A stretch of DNA of 64,000 nt, taken from the NCBI GenBank assembly GCA_963704855.1, contig CAVPHY010000002.1:806001-870000 (forward strand), in the 5' to 3' direction. Shown here piece after piece: positions 25,580 through 35,900 of the stretch; position 1 is the first letter of the stretch; the number at the start of each line of letters is the position of its first letter. A model generated the notes under the pieces. The model did no database searches. It had not been told where the DNA came from and saw only the letters and a program-made list of their open reading frames with translations. The DNA comes from SZUA-36 sp963704855. Lineage in GTDB: Bacteria; Pseudomonadota; Gammaproteobacteria; Xanthomonadales; SZUA-36. A program made the translations under genes and the position numbers.

Positions 25580-28500
25580 ATGACTAACAAAAAAATGCCC
25601 AAGCCAGCACCCGCAAAACCCGTGATTTATGTTCATGCGAAAGGCCATGGACAGATCGCCATGCATTCGGTTCCAAAACTCCTGGAGCCGGGTTTGCCGG
25701 TGTGCAGCCGACTTGCTTACGAAGGGCTGATACAAACCGAAAATGGCTACGATCAGCCCGGTTTGCTTATCACCGAAATGGCCGAGCGCTTCCCCGGCAG
25801 GCCCATCATTTTCGTGCGCACCGGACTGGAGTTATCGGCAGCATTGATTGAACAGCTGACCCTCCTGCTGGACCGGTCTGATCAACCGCTGGCCCTGACC
25901 CTGCTTTCCAATGCCGACACCCGTGTGAATCCATTCGCGGGATTGCAGGCCCCGCCCGGGGGTCTGAAGTGCGATCCCGGTGAACTTGTCAACCTGCTGG
26001 CGCCGGGGCGCACACATACCCTTAATGCCTGGACCGATCATTTTATCCTGCTGTCTGCCGATCTTGTCAGCTGCCTCGCGGCAAAAACCTCAAAACGTGA
26101 CATGATGCACCAGCTGTTGGAGGCGGGCGCCACACTAAGGGTTCCGGACCACTTGTTTCTGCAAGACCCCCAAAGCAGGCTTTTTGCAACGGTAGACCTG
26201 CAACCGCATGAATCCACTTACCCGCCGCCGTTTGGTGAGCTAAGCGCAAAGCTGCAGGCCTGGTGCAACGCGGGTATTGCAGGTCTGCCACTGGTACCCG
26301 GGAACGGGAAACCCGCGACATTGCATATCACCCATAGCTGGGGTGGCGGTGTCGCCCAATGGCTTAAAGCATTTATTGATACCGACCGTGACCGGCGTAA
26401 TTTTCAACTGCGCTCGGAAGACCCCCAGTCCGGCTACGGTTACGGTCAAAAGATCAGCCTGTATGCGGGCAATGAATTACGTTGCCCAGTCGCAAGCTGG
26501 TGGTTGACACCCGCGATCGGGTCGGTCGATGCCAGCAACACCCGGTACCGGGAAATATTGGCTGAAATCTGCGAGCGTTATGTCATCGGCCGGATTTTTA
26601 TCTCCTCGCTGGTCGGCCATAGTCTCGACGCCTTGCGCAGCGGCCGCCCGACCGTACAGATATTGCATGATCACTTCCCGGTATGGCCCTTACTCAGCGT
26701 CAACCCGCAACCCTACCTCCGAGCCGACAGCACCCCGAATCTGGAACTCGCCTTGCAGGAGCATGCCAGGACACGGGAATTCCCGGACAAGGATGCCCAG
26801 GCCTGGTCATGGATTTGCGAGGCGTACGTACGCGCGCTCCGGGAATTTGATGTAAGCATAGCAGCACCCGGCCGTTCGGTACTGGAGTTGCAAAACCAGC
26901 TTGAACCGGCATTCACAAAGCTCACAACCCATGTCATTCCGCACGGTTTTCCAGCCATCGAAGGCCTGCGGCCCATTATACCCAGAGCACGCCAGGATGG
27001 CCGCCGGCGTCTGCTGATCCTTGGCCGCATGCAGGCCGGAAAAGGCCAGCAACTACTCGCCCGTGCACTGCCCAAACTGGTCGAACACGTCCAGGTTTAC
27101 CTGCTCGGAACCGGTAAATCAGGCGAGGCGTTTTTTGGTATCAACGGGGTGGACGTCATCCTCGAATACAAACGGGAGGAACTGGCTTCAATAGTGGCTG
27201 AAATAGGTCCGGATTTTGCCGCACTTTTATCGGTGGTGCCGGAAACCTTCAGTTTTACCTTGTCCGAATTGCAGCAAATGCATGTACCCGTCATCGCAAC
27301 CCGCGTCGGAAGTTTTCCAAGCCGGATCGAGCACGGGACAACGGGCTGGCTTGTTGATGCTGAACCGCATGCCTTGATCAAGCAGGTTGCCGATTTATGT
27401 GGCTCGCCTGAGCAGATCGATACCGTCCGCTCGAATCTGCCGCGTATCAGCGCCAACACGCTGAAAAACATGCTCGCAGCTTTCGATGAGCTTTGTCCCG
27501 TGCCGGCAGAAAGCCACCCCTTCGTGCCCGCAGAGCCAGACCCTGCCCAGGCGCTTTACGCCGCTGCACAGTTCGAGCGTTTGCTGGCTGGAAACAGGCT
27601 TCAACAGCTTTCCGAAAAACAGGCCACGCTCAAAAAGGAAGTCGCCGAGAGAACGGAGTGGGCACTCGAAACCGGTAAACAGCTAAAGTATGAGCAGAAA
27701 CGACGAGAGGAATGGGTTGCACTACTTGAAGCAGAAATGACCCGTTTGCAGCAAATGGTCGCCGAGCGGCAGGCCGCACTGGTGGACAAGCAACTGGAAC
27801 TGGAAGACAGGCAGAAGGAATTCCAACTTGCGTTGAATGAAAAGCAGGCTGTGCTGAACCAGCTCGAATCGGACTACCAGCGCATCAATGACCTCAATGA
27901 ACTGATCATGGGAAGCACCTCCTGGAAGATCACCCGGCCACTGCGCGCCGGTCGCAGGGCAGCCAGGAATTTCATGCTGGCACGAGCCTGGAACCCCGCA
28001 AGATGGCCGTGGTTGTTATCGCAATTGATCAGGAACCTGTCCACCCTTGGTATCAAGGGGACATTACAACGCCTTCAATACACCGGCCCTGAGGCCGCAC
28101 CAGAACCGCAAACGGTGGTGCCAATAACGGGAACGATCGGTGAAATCCAGGCACCTGCGGCTTTTCCGGAAACAGCTCAACCAAAAGTCAGCATCGTCAT
28201 CCCGGTGTATAACAAATGGGCTTACACGGCCGCCTGCCTTCGCAGCCTGCTGGAGGTCAAAGGAAAATATTCATTTGAGGTGATCGTCGTGGATGACCAG
28301 TCCAGCGACGAAACGGCAGAACAGCTGGCGAATATCGATGGTCTGATTCATCTCAGAAATGACAAGAACCTTGGTTTTGTCGGTAGTTGTAACCGCGGTG
28401 CAAGCCAGGCCCGTGGTGAATACCTGGTTCTTTTGAATAACGACACGCAGGTGCTGGAAGGCTGGCTGGATGAACTGATCGATACCTTTGGGCGTGAACC

Positions 28501-30091
28501 CCGGGCCGGCCTGGTCGGCGCCCGCCTGGTTTACCCCGATGGCAGCCTGCAGGAATCCGGCGGTATCGTCTTCAAAGATGGATCTGGCTGGAACTACGGC
28601 AGGGGACAACAGGCAAAGAACCCGGAATACCTGTTTCTGCGCGAGGTCGATTACTGCTCCGGCGCCTGTATCGCACTGATAACACAATACTTTAACCAAC
28701 TAGGCGGGTTTGACGAACGCTACGCGCCGGCCTATTACGAAGATACCGACCTGGCATTCCGGGTTCGCGAATCAGGTCTCAAAGTTTTAGTGCAGCCGAT
28801 GTCGGCGGTAATCCACCACGAGGGCATCACGTCCGGCACGGATACCGCCAGCGGCGCCAAGAAGTACCAGCTGATCAACCAGAAAAAGTTCATGGAGCGC
28901 TGGGCTGACGAGCTCAAGTCACAGCCGGAAAAAATATCCAACCCGGACAACCACGCACAAGTCCTGCGGGCAAGCCAGCACCGCAGCAAGGGGCATATTC
29001 TTTTTATTGATGCCACCACACCCGAGCCCGACAAGGATTCCGGCAGCGTACGCCTGACCAACCTGATGCAATGTTGCAGGGATTTGGGTTACAGCCTGAC
29101 TTTTTTCGCGGATAACCGCGACTATGCGGGCAGTTACACGCGTGATCTGCAAAAAACCGGTATCGAGGTCCTGTACCACCCGTGGCTGGAGTCCCTGCAT
29201 GATTTCTTCCGCGACCGCGGCAGTGAATTCGACTATGTCTTTATCAGCCGCCACTACATCGCCATCAATTACATTTCCCTGCTCAAGCGCTACTGCCCCC
29301 GTGCCCAATTCATTTTTGATACGGTCGATCTGCATTACCTGCGCGAGCAGCGCCTGGCTGATCTGGAACAAAGCCTGCCTTTGAAGCGCACCGCCCAACA
29401 GACGCGCCGTGCGGAGCTCTCGGTTATCAAGGCGGCAGATGCCACGCTGGTCGTGAGCACGGTGGAGAAAGCGGTGCTTGAAGAAGATGCCCCCGGTGAG
29501 AAGGTACACATACTCTCCAATATTCACGAGGTACCGGGCCGCGACAGGAATTTTACGGACAGGAAGGACATCTATTTTGTCGGTGGCTACCAGCACCCGC
29601 CGAATGTCGACGCGGCCTTGTGGTTTGTCAAAGAAATCTGGCCGCTGGTGCACCAGCAACTGCCAAAGGTGCGTTTCCACCTGATCGGCAGCAAGGCGCC
29701 CGAGCAAATCCGTACGCTGGGTGGTGATGGTGTGATATTTCATGGCTTCGTGGAATCGTTGCAACCGTTCCTCAGCAACTGCCGCCTGGCGGTGGCGCCT
29801 CTGCGCTACGGTGCGGGTGTGAAGGGCAAGGTCAATATGAGCATGGCCCACGGGCAACCTGTGGTGGCAACACCAGCAGCGGTAGAAGGCATGTTCGCAG
29901 AACACGAGAGAGAACTGCTGGTTGCACAGGACGCGGCATCTTTCGCTGCCGAAATCGTCCGGCTTTACCAGGATGAGGAACTGTGGAACCGGCTTTCGGA
30001 TGCGTCTGTTAAAAATGTTGAAGAACATTTCTCACTAGCAACCGCACGCGCCAGCCTGACCGCGCTGTTTGACTCATTTGAGACTGCTTAG
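25580..30091 (+). CDS. Giant triple glycosyltransferase (GT4-coiled coil-GT2-GT4)
   Basis: This 1503-residue protein carries three catalytic modules. Residues about 250-680 form a GT4-like unit (HITHSWGGGVAQWLK, LLILGRMQAGKGQ, HGTTGWLVD). Residues about 690-790 are a long coiled coil ending in STSWKITRPLR, a linker often seen in multi-domain GTs. Residues about 870-1110 form a GT2 unit (VSIVIPVYNKWAYTAACLRS, VLLNNDTQVL with the metal-binding Asp, YEDTDLAFRVRESG). Residues 1130-1503 form another GT4 unit (FIDATTPEPDKDSGS, HGFVESLQPFL, KGKVNMSMAHGQPVVAT). The first 240 residues are unassigned. It probably assembles several sugars of an O-antigen, capsule or glycolipid in one polypeptide. No signal peptide. 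There are no other polysaccharide genes next to it; it stands between mrcB (divergent) and relA (convergent). Confidence 0.88.
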   Translation: MTNKKMPKPAPAKPVIYVHAKGHGQIAMHSVPKLLEPGLPVCSRLAYEGLIQTENGYDQPGLLITEMAERFPGRPIIFVRTGLELSAALIEQLTLLLDRSDQPLALTLLSNADTRVNPFAGLQAPPGGLKCDPGELVNLLAPGRTHTLNAWTDHFILLSADLVSCLAAKTSKRDMMHQLLEAGATLRVPDHLFLQDPQSRLFATVDLQPHESTYPPPFGELSAKLQAWCNAGIAGLPLVPGNGKPATLHITHSWGGGVAQWLKAFIDTDRDRRNFQLRSEDPQSGYGYGQKISLYAGNELRCPVASWWLTPAIGSVDASNTRYREILAEICERYVIGRIFISSLVGHSLDALRSGRPTVQILHDHFPVWPLLSVNPQPYLRADSTPNLELALQEHARTREFPDKDAQAWSWICEAYVRALREFDVSIAAPGRSVLELQNQLEPAFTKLTTHVIPHGFPAIEGLRPIIPRARQDGRRRLLILGRMQAGKGQQLLARALPKLVEHVQVYLLGTGKSGEAFFGINGVDVILEYKREELASIVAEIGPDFAALLSVVPETFSFTLSELQQMHVPVIATRVGSFPSRIEHGTTGWLVDAEPHALIKQVADLCGSPEQIDTVRSNLPRISANTLKNMLAAFDELCPVPAESHPFVPAEPDPAQALYAAAQFERLLAGNRLQQLSEKQATLKKEVAERTEWALETGKQLKYEQKRREEWVALLEAEMTRLQQMVAERQAALVDKQLELEDRQKEFQLALNEKQAVLNQLESDYQRINDLNELIMGSTSWKITRPLRAGRRAARNFMLARAWNPARWPWLLSQLIRNLSTLGIKGTLQRLQYTGPEAAPEPQTVVPITGTIGEIQAPAAFPETAQPKVSIVIPVYNKWAYTAACLRSLLEVKGKYSFEVIVVDDQSSDETAEQLANIDGLIHLRNDKNLGFVGSCNRGASQARGEYLVLLNNDTQVLEGWLDELIDTFGREPRAGLVGARLVYPDGSLQESGGIVFKDGSGWNYGRGQQAKNPEYLFLREVDYCSGACIALITQYFNQLGGFDERYAPAYYEDTDLAFRVRESGLKVLVQPMSAVIHHEGITSGTDTASGAKKYQLINQKKFMERWADELKSQPEKISNPDNHAQVLRASQHRSKGHILFIDATTPEPDKDSGSVRLTNLMQCCRDLGYSLTFFADNRDYAGSYTRDLQKTGIEVLYHPWLESLHDFFRDRGSEFDYVFISRHYIAINYISLLKRYCPRAQFIFDTVDLHYLREQRLADLEQSLPLKRTAQQTRRAELSVIKAADATLVVSTVEKAVLEEDAPGEKVHILSNIHEVPGRDRNFTDRKDIYFVGGYQHPPNVDAALWFVKEIWPLVHQQLPKVRFHLIGSKAPEQIRTLGGDGVIFHGFVESLQPFLSNCRLAVAPLRYGAGVKGKVNMSMAHGQPVVATPAAVEGMFAEHERELLVAQDAASFAAEIVRLYQDEELWNRLSDASVKNVEEHFSLATARASLTALFDSFETA

Positions 30092-30176
30092 CTGTGAATT
30101 CCAGTAACGGTGTATACACCAATGCGTGGTTACCCCCCAGAAACAGGTAGTGCTTAGGAAGTCGTGAAGGTGCAAT

Positions 30177-30390
30177 GACACGGCAGACGGTTGTGGCCTG
30201 TGCTCTCTGGCCAGCGGTCCCGGATCGAGATCCGGGACTACCCTCCTATCCGGCCGGGTCTTAACGAGACCGGCCTCACAGAACATCCTGTTCTGGGCGG
30301 CCTCGATCGGGCATCCCGCCCGATCGCCCCTAACCCGTCCGGCTACTCGGCGCTTCTAAGTTCGCCCAGACCACAACCGTCCACCGTGTC
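30177..30390 (-). repeat. Cassette B, left half: 24-nt inverted repeat enclosing hairpins (minus sense)
   Basis: The arms 30177-30200 and 30367-30390 pair at 21 of 24 positions. Between them are a perfect 10-bp hairpin (30217-30238), a 9-bp stem with one bulge (30252-30275), a 6-bp hairpin CAGAAC/GTTCTG (30279-30295) and a 9-bp hairpin (30304-30326). Read on the minus strand the last two have loops AGGAT and GGGAT. The element lies in the 584-base gap between the convergent glycosyltransferase and relA genes; I see no gene in the gap. Cassette A has the same two-part plan. Confidence 0.78.
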
Positions 30391-30421
30391 TGAACCAGGG
30401 TGCACGACTTTCAGCTTAAGA

Positions 30422-30622
30422 GCTCAACAGGCCGAGTGGTATTCAGTGCCCGTTTATCCGCCGAAGACGGGATTTCGCCCGGGGCGATTTTCAGGACGAA
30501 AATCGAGGGCTGATGGTACAGGATGTACCTTCAGACCGGTCCCGATCAGGCGGAATACCGGCTGAGGGTACCCCGCAGGGGCGGATAAGACCGGGCACTG
30601 AATACCACCCGGCCTATTGAGC
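30422..30622 (+). repeat. Cassette B, right half: ~41-nt inverted repeat enclosing GGA hairpins (plus sense)
   Basis: The arms 30422-30462 and 30580-30622 pair over about 37 positions. On the plus strand they enclose an 8-bp hairpin with loop AGGAC (30485-30505), the 5-bp hairpin GGTACAGGATGTACC (30515-30529) with loop AGGAT, a small CGGG/CCCG hairpin (30468-30481) and a stem between 30531-30540 and 30557-30565. The centre of the second hairpin nearly equals the CsrA SELEX consensus (RUACARGGAUGU). No T-run typical of a terminator follows; the relA stop lies 54 bases further on. Confidence 0.78.
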
Positions 30623-30675
30623 GCACCGTCTGAATCGAAGCCTTCTAAACGATCAAAAGGCGCGCGAATTCAGAG

Positions 30676-32844
30676 CTAAGCGGTCTCCGTCAGCCTGCGC
30701 GCCTCGAACACATTGGGGATGGTGTTCATCCGGTTCAACAAATCGCTGAGGTGCTGATAGTCCTTGACGGCTACCTGCAGGCGAATGGTGACTTCTTCGG
30801 TGGCTTCATCCAAATGGCTGTTGATATCGGTTACCGATACATCGGACGTCGCCATCATCGTTGAAATGTCCTTGATCAGCTCACGACGGTTGTAAGCCCT
30901 GAGCAACAGGTTCACGCGGTAACCCGAATCCGGCTGTTTTCTCCAGCGCACCTGGATCAGGCGGGGGTTATCCTCCCTTACCCAGCGCAGTGCGTTGGGG
31001 CAATCATCACGATGGATGGTCACACCGCGCCCGCGTGTAATATACCCGCAGACCGGATCGCCCGGCACCGGCTCACAACAACGCGCCATGCTCGTCATCA
31101 GGTTACCCACGCCCTCGATGGTGATATCACTGGCTGTTTTCTCTTCCCGCGAGCGCCGCCGTTTTGGCGTGCGGCTGACCAGGTCTTCCAGGGTCAGCTC
31201 TGCATCCTTTTCCTTGTACCGCTCAACGGCGTGGACCACCTGGCTGACGGTGAGATCACCGTTACCCACCGCGGCAAACAGGTCTTCCACGGTATTGAAG
31301 TTGAACCTCACCGGTACGGTTTCAAGATCCGCGACCGTCAGGCCGAGACGTTTCAGATCGGCCTCGACCACCTCCTTGCCCTGACGCAGGTTTTCCTCGT
31401 GACTTTCGCGCCGGAACCATTGACGCACCTTGGATCGCGCCCGCGCACCACGGATGAAACCCAGGCGCGGGTTGAGCCAGTCACGGCTGGGTTTTGCATG
31501 CTTGCCGGTGAGTATTTCGACCCGGTTACCGGTTTCCAGACGTTGCGTCAATGGCACGATTCGGCCATTGACCTTCGCACCCTGGCAGCGGTGACCCACT
31601 TCGGTATGCACCTGGTAGGCGAAATCCAGTGGGGTTGCGCCCAGGGTCAGATCCAACACCTGCCCCTGCGGTGTCAACACGTAAACCCGGTCCTCGGAAA
31701 CTGCGGTCTGGAAACTTTCCAGCAGGCTTTCGTCATCCAGCTTGTCATCACCGGAATCCAGTAACTGCCGCATCACGGCGATCTTGTTATCGAATGCGGG
31801 ATCGGTGGGGCCACCCTCCTTGTAGCGCCAGTGCGATGCTACACCGAGTTCGGCGTGTTCGTTCATTTCATGGGTGCGGATCTGGACCTCCACTACCTTG
31901 CCTTCGGGGCCGATCACCGCGGTATGCAGCGATTGGTAGTTGTTGCCCTTGGGCATGGTGATGTAATCATCGAACTCACCCGGAACGGGCTGCCACTGGG
32001 AGTGAACCAGTCCCAACACGCTGTAACAACCGGGTATGTCATCCACCAGCACACGCACGGCCCTGACATCAAACAACTCGTGAAAATGCAGACCCTTGCG
32101 CTGCATCTTCCGCCAAATGCTGTAGATGTGCTTGGGCCGGCCCATGACCTCACCCTTGATGCCGGCTGACGAAATAGCCGTTTCCAGTTTCTTGATGAAC
32201 TGGCGAATAAAGCTTTCACGGTCGGAACGGCGTTCGCTGACAAGCCGCGCAATACGCCGGTAATCATCGGGCGAATCAAAACGGAAGGCCAGGTCCTCCA
32301 GTTCCCATTTCAGTTGCCAGACACCCAGGCGGTTCGCCAGTGGCGCGTGAATCAGCATGGCTTCCCGCGCCAGCATCACGGCTTCCGGGTCGTTATCCTT
32401 TACGCGGCGCAGTTTCACCAGTTGCCAGGCCATCGCGATCAACACGACACGGACATCTTTGACCAGCGCCAGCAGCATCCTGCGCAGACCTTCAGCGCTG
32501 TGGCTGGTGCTGGCCGGCAAATGTTCTGTTTCCAGTTCAATAAGGTATATCAACTGATTCAGCTGGTCCTTGACCTCGCGGGATATATCAGCCTGGATTG
32601 AATCGGGACTCAGACCGCATTCGGTAGCGACGAACAGCATCGCGCAACTGACGGTGTGCGGATCCGGCGACAGACCTGACATCACTGTCAGCAACTCCTG
32701 CAACAGGGAGAGGTTTTCCTTCGTTGCCATCTTGCCCTGGCTCAGGGCTTCGTACAGCCGCAGGCATTCGTCGGCGCGGTTACCGGCCGAATCGCGGTAG
32801 GCCTGCAACCAGGCTGTAAGCGCTTTATCGGTATTAAATGTCAT
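30676..32844 (-). CDS. relA: RelA, (p)ppGpp synthetase
   Basis: The 722-residue protein has the RelA/SpoT order. The N-terminal hydrolase-like domain has lost the HD dyad (GLRRMLLALVKDVRVVLIAMAW). The synthetase domain has HIYSIWRKMQRKG, FDVRAVRVLVDD, YSVLGLVHSQWQP and DDYITMPKGNNYQSLHT. It is followed by a TGS domain (VYVLTPQGQVLDLTLGATPLDFAYQVH), a zinc-finger-like region (CCEPVPGD) and a C-terminal ACT domain. The degenerate hydrolase makes this RelA rather than the bifunctional SpoT. It makes ppGpp on stalled ribosomes. It is followed on the minus strand by cassette B; hrpA lies 73 bases upstream in the same direction. Confidence 0.94.
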   Translation of the reverse strand: MTFNTDKALTAWLQAYRDSAGNRADECLRLYEALSQGKMATKENLSLLQELLTVMSGLSPDPHTVSCAMLFVATECGLSPDSIQADISREVKDQLNQLIYLIELETEHLPASTSHSAEGLRRMLLALVKDVRVVLIAMAWQLVKLRRVKDNDPEAVMLAREAMLIHAPLANRLGVWQLKWELEDLAFRFDSPDDYRRIARLVSERRSDRESFIRQFIKKLETAISSAGIKGEVMGRPKHIYSIWRKMQRKGLHFHELFDVRAVRVLVDDIPGCYSVLGLVHSQWQPVPGEFDDYITMPKGNNYQSLHTAVIGPEGKVVEVQIRTHEMNEHAELGVASHWRYKEGGPTDPAFDNKIAVMRQLLDSGDDKLDDESLLESFQTAVSEDRVYVLTPQGQVLDLTLGATPLDFAYQVHTEVGHRCQGAKVNGRIVPLTQRLETGNRVEILTGKHAKPSRDWLNPRLGFIRGARARSKVRQWFRRESHEENLRQGKEVVEADLKRLGLTVADLETVPVRFNFNTVEDLFAAVGNGDLTVSQVVHAVERYKEKDAELTLEDLVSRTPKRRRSREEKTASDITIEGVGNLMTSMARCCEPVPGDPVCGYITRGRGVTIHRDDCPNALRWVREDNPRLIQVRWRKQPDSGYRVNLLLRAYNRRELIKDISTMMATSDVSVTDINSHLDEATEEVTIRLQVAVKDYQHLSDLLNRMNTIPNVFEARRLTETA

Positions 32845-32917
32845 TGTCTGAACTTTTTCTTGTCGAGCCTATTTTGCTGGCTGTTCTCACATGATACCAG
32901 TGCCGTTTGGCACGCGT

Positions 32918-35900
32918 TCAACGGATCTTTTGCCATGCTTGTTGTAAGCGCTTGGTGGATACCTTTTCACGGGTGCCCAACTGTTGCGCAAAAATTGATA
33001 CGCGAAACTCCTCGAGCAGCCAGCGATACGCATCTACATTTTCATCGTATTCGCGTCCCTGCTCCAGCAGGTGCAGGTACTGTTGCCAGAAGGGTTTTAT
33101 CTCCTGCATCCTGACGGCATCGCGGCGCGGGTCCTCTTCCACGCTTGCCAGGCGAATGGACATGGCCTCGAGATAACGGGGGTAGTGTTTCAGGCGGGCC
33201 GGCGGCAGATCCAGCAGGAATCCCTCGTACAGCATGTCATCGAGCTGCGTGCGCATATCGTTGAAGACATCCGGACGCCTGTTGTAATAACTATCATCCA
33301 GTTGCTTTGAAACTTCAGCCCAGGCCTTCAGGGTCTTGTTGAGATATCCGGACTGCCTGCGGAACAGCGGACCGAGCTCCGCGCGAATACTGTCCAGAAA
33401 AGCCTTGAATGCGGCTTCATCACGGATTGCTACCGGGCGGTTTCCGGCCGCCAATATCAGGCTGCTGTGCAGCAGGCCGTCGACAAGCGATTCGGGTGAG
33501 CCAGCCGCACTCCATGCCAGCAAACCGGCCGCGCTCACACCATGGTGTTTACGCAGGTCGCGCAACTTGCTACCGAGCTGAAGCGCCAGCAGGCATAACA
33601 CACCGTGGTGATGCTCCAGGGCAGCCTCATCGTGCGTATCAAACACCCGCAGGCCAACCGCCTCGCCCTGGTCAACGATGGCCGGCCACGCTTTCACACC
33701 CTGGCCGCTGCCGTCCTCGGTAAGGATCGATAACGGCAGTTCATCAAACACCCAGTCGGTTTCATTGTCACGCTGGTGACCAGTACCCAGGCGATCCATG
33801 AAATGACGCCTGGCCTTCTCCCCGAATTGCTCCTGCAATTCGGACAGGTTCCGGCTCACAGCAATAATCTTCCCCTCGCCATCGACGACCTGCACCCTGA
33901 AGCGCAGGTAATCCGGCAACTGGCCTTCATCGAATGCGCTTGCATCAACTTCGATACCCGTCATCGCTTTCAGGGCGCCAGCCAGTGCCGGTAACAGCGG
34001 TGCCGGGTAGAGTTCCTGCAAACGCTCCAGCGCCGCATCTGCAAAGCTCGGCACCGGCGTGAGCGCGCGGCGTTGCGGCTTGGGCAGGTTCTTGATCAGC
34101 GCAATGACCTTGTCCCTCAACAAGCCGGGCACGAGCCATTGCAACTGCCCTTCAACCAGCGTGTTGAGCCGTTCGAGCGGAACCGTCAGGGTAACGCCAT
34201 CGGCCGCGTCACCGGGTTTGAACTGGTAACTCAAAGGCAAGCTCTGCACGCCCACTTCAATCGAATCCGGGTATAACTCCGCAGCCGCCTCGCCGGCGTG
34301 CTCCTGCATGAGGATATCGTGGCTGATGTAAAGTTGTTGCCGGCCCGATTCTCCCAGTTGTTTGAGCCATTTTTCAAAACTGATGCTGTCGCACACATCC
34401 TCGGGAATACGCGCGTCAAAGAACTCGAACAGGACGGATTCGTCCGCCATCACATCGTGTTTTCTGCGCTTGTGTTCGAGTTCCTCTATCTCTTCCCTGA
34501 CCTTCTGGTTGTTTTCCAAAAATCCGGATCTCGTATTCAGCTCACCGCGCACCAGCGCCCCGCTTATAAATATCTCGCGGGCCTCCGCCGGGTTTATGCG
34601 GCTGTAATTCACACGGCGTTTCTCGACAATCACCAGGCCGAATAGTGCCACCTGCTCCCAGGCCAGCACCCGGCCCTGCTTGCGTGACCAGTGGGGGTCA
34701 AAATAATGGTGTTTTAACAGGTGCGCGGCCTGCGCCTCTATCCATTCCGGTTTTATCACGGCATTGCTGCGGGCGTAGGTTTTACTCGTTTCGACGATCT
34801 CGGCGGCCATCAGCCACTGCGGTTGCTTACCAAACAGACCGGATCCCGGAAAGATATAAAAGGTCTTCGAGCGCGGCCCCATGTAACTGTTATCTTCAGG
34901 GTTCTTGTGACCGATGTGGCTGAGCAAGCCGGCCAGCAGGGCCTGGTGGATGTGTTCGGGAGCGCCCGCTTCCCTGCTGAACGGCAGTTTTTCTTCACGG
35001 GCCTGTGCATATAACTGGCGATTCAGATCAAACCATTCATTCACCCGGGTCCAGTTCAGAAATTCAGTTTTGCAGAGCTTGCGAAACTGGCTGGAGGATT
35101 TTTCCTTGCGTTGCTTCTTGAGGTATTCCCACAGGCGTAGAAACGCCATGAAATCTGAATTGCCATCCTCGAAGCGGCCATGAGCTTCATCCGCGGCGGC
35201 CATTGCATCCAGGGGTCTTTCCCTCGGATCCTGGATGCTCTGCGCCGTGGCCAGCACGATCAGCTCATGTAGACAGGCTTTGCGGGATCCTTCGATCAGC
35301 ATACGGGCCAGGCGCACATCCAGCGGCCAGCGTGCCAGTTGACGTCCCAGTGGCAACGGCTGACGGTCGGCATCAATTGCACCCAATTCAAACAACAGGT
35401 GATAGGCATCGTTGATCATCCGCGGTGCCGGCGGATCCAGAAACGGAAAATCTTCAACGGCGCCGAGGTCGGTGGTCAACATCAGCAGAATGACCGAAGC
35501 CAGCGAAGTGCGCAGGATCTCCGGCTCGGTAAACTCAGGCCGCAGGTTGAAATCCTCTTCACTGTAAAGGCGGATGCAGGTGCCGGGCCCAAGACGCCCG
35601 CAACGGCCCTTGCGCTGGTTTGCAGAGGCCTGTGATATTGCCTCGATCGGCAACCGTTGCACCCGGCTGCGATGCGAATACCTGCTGATACGTGCAAAGC
35701 CGGTATCGATCACGAAGCGGATACGCGGCACCGTCAGGGAGGTTTCTGCAACGTTGGTACACAGGATGATGCGCCGTGCGGCTCCCGGGTGAAACACGCG
35801 GCGTTGCGCTGCAACCGGCAGCCGTGCGTACAGCGGCAGGATCTCGGTATTGCGCAGGTTCTGCTTTTGCAGAAAATCACCCGCTTCCTGTATTTCACGC

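Noticed and set aside
28919..30028. 369-codon open frame on the minus strand
   Set aside because: Antisense to the third module of the giant glycosyltransferase; its sequence is His/Arg/Val-rich, as typical of shadow frames.
30191..30565. 124-codon open frame between the giant glycosyltransferase and relA
   Set aside because: It spans cassette B, repeats Pro/Arg/Ser of low complexity and has no family resemblance; the hairpins explain it.
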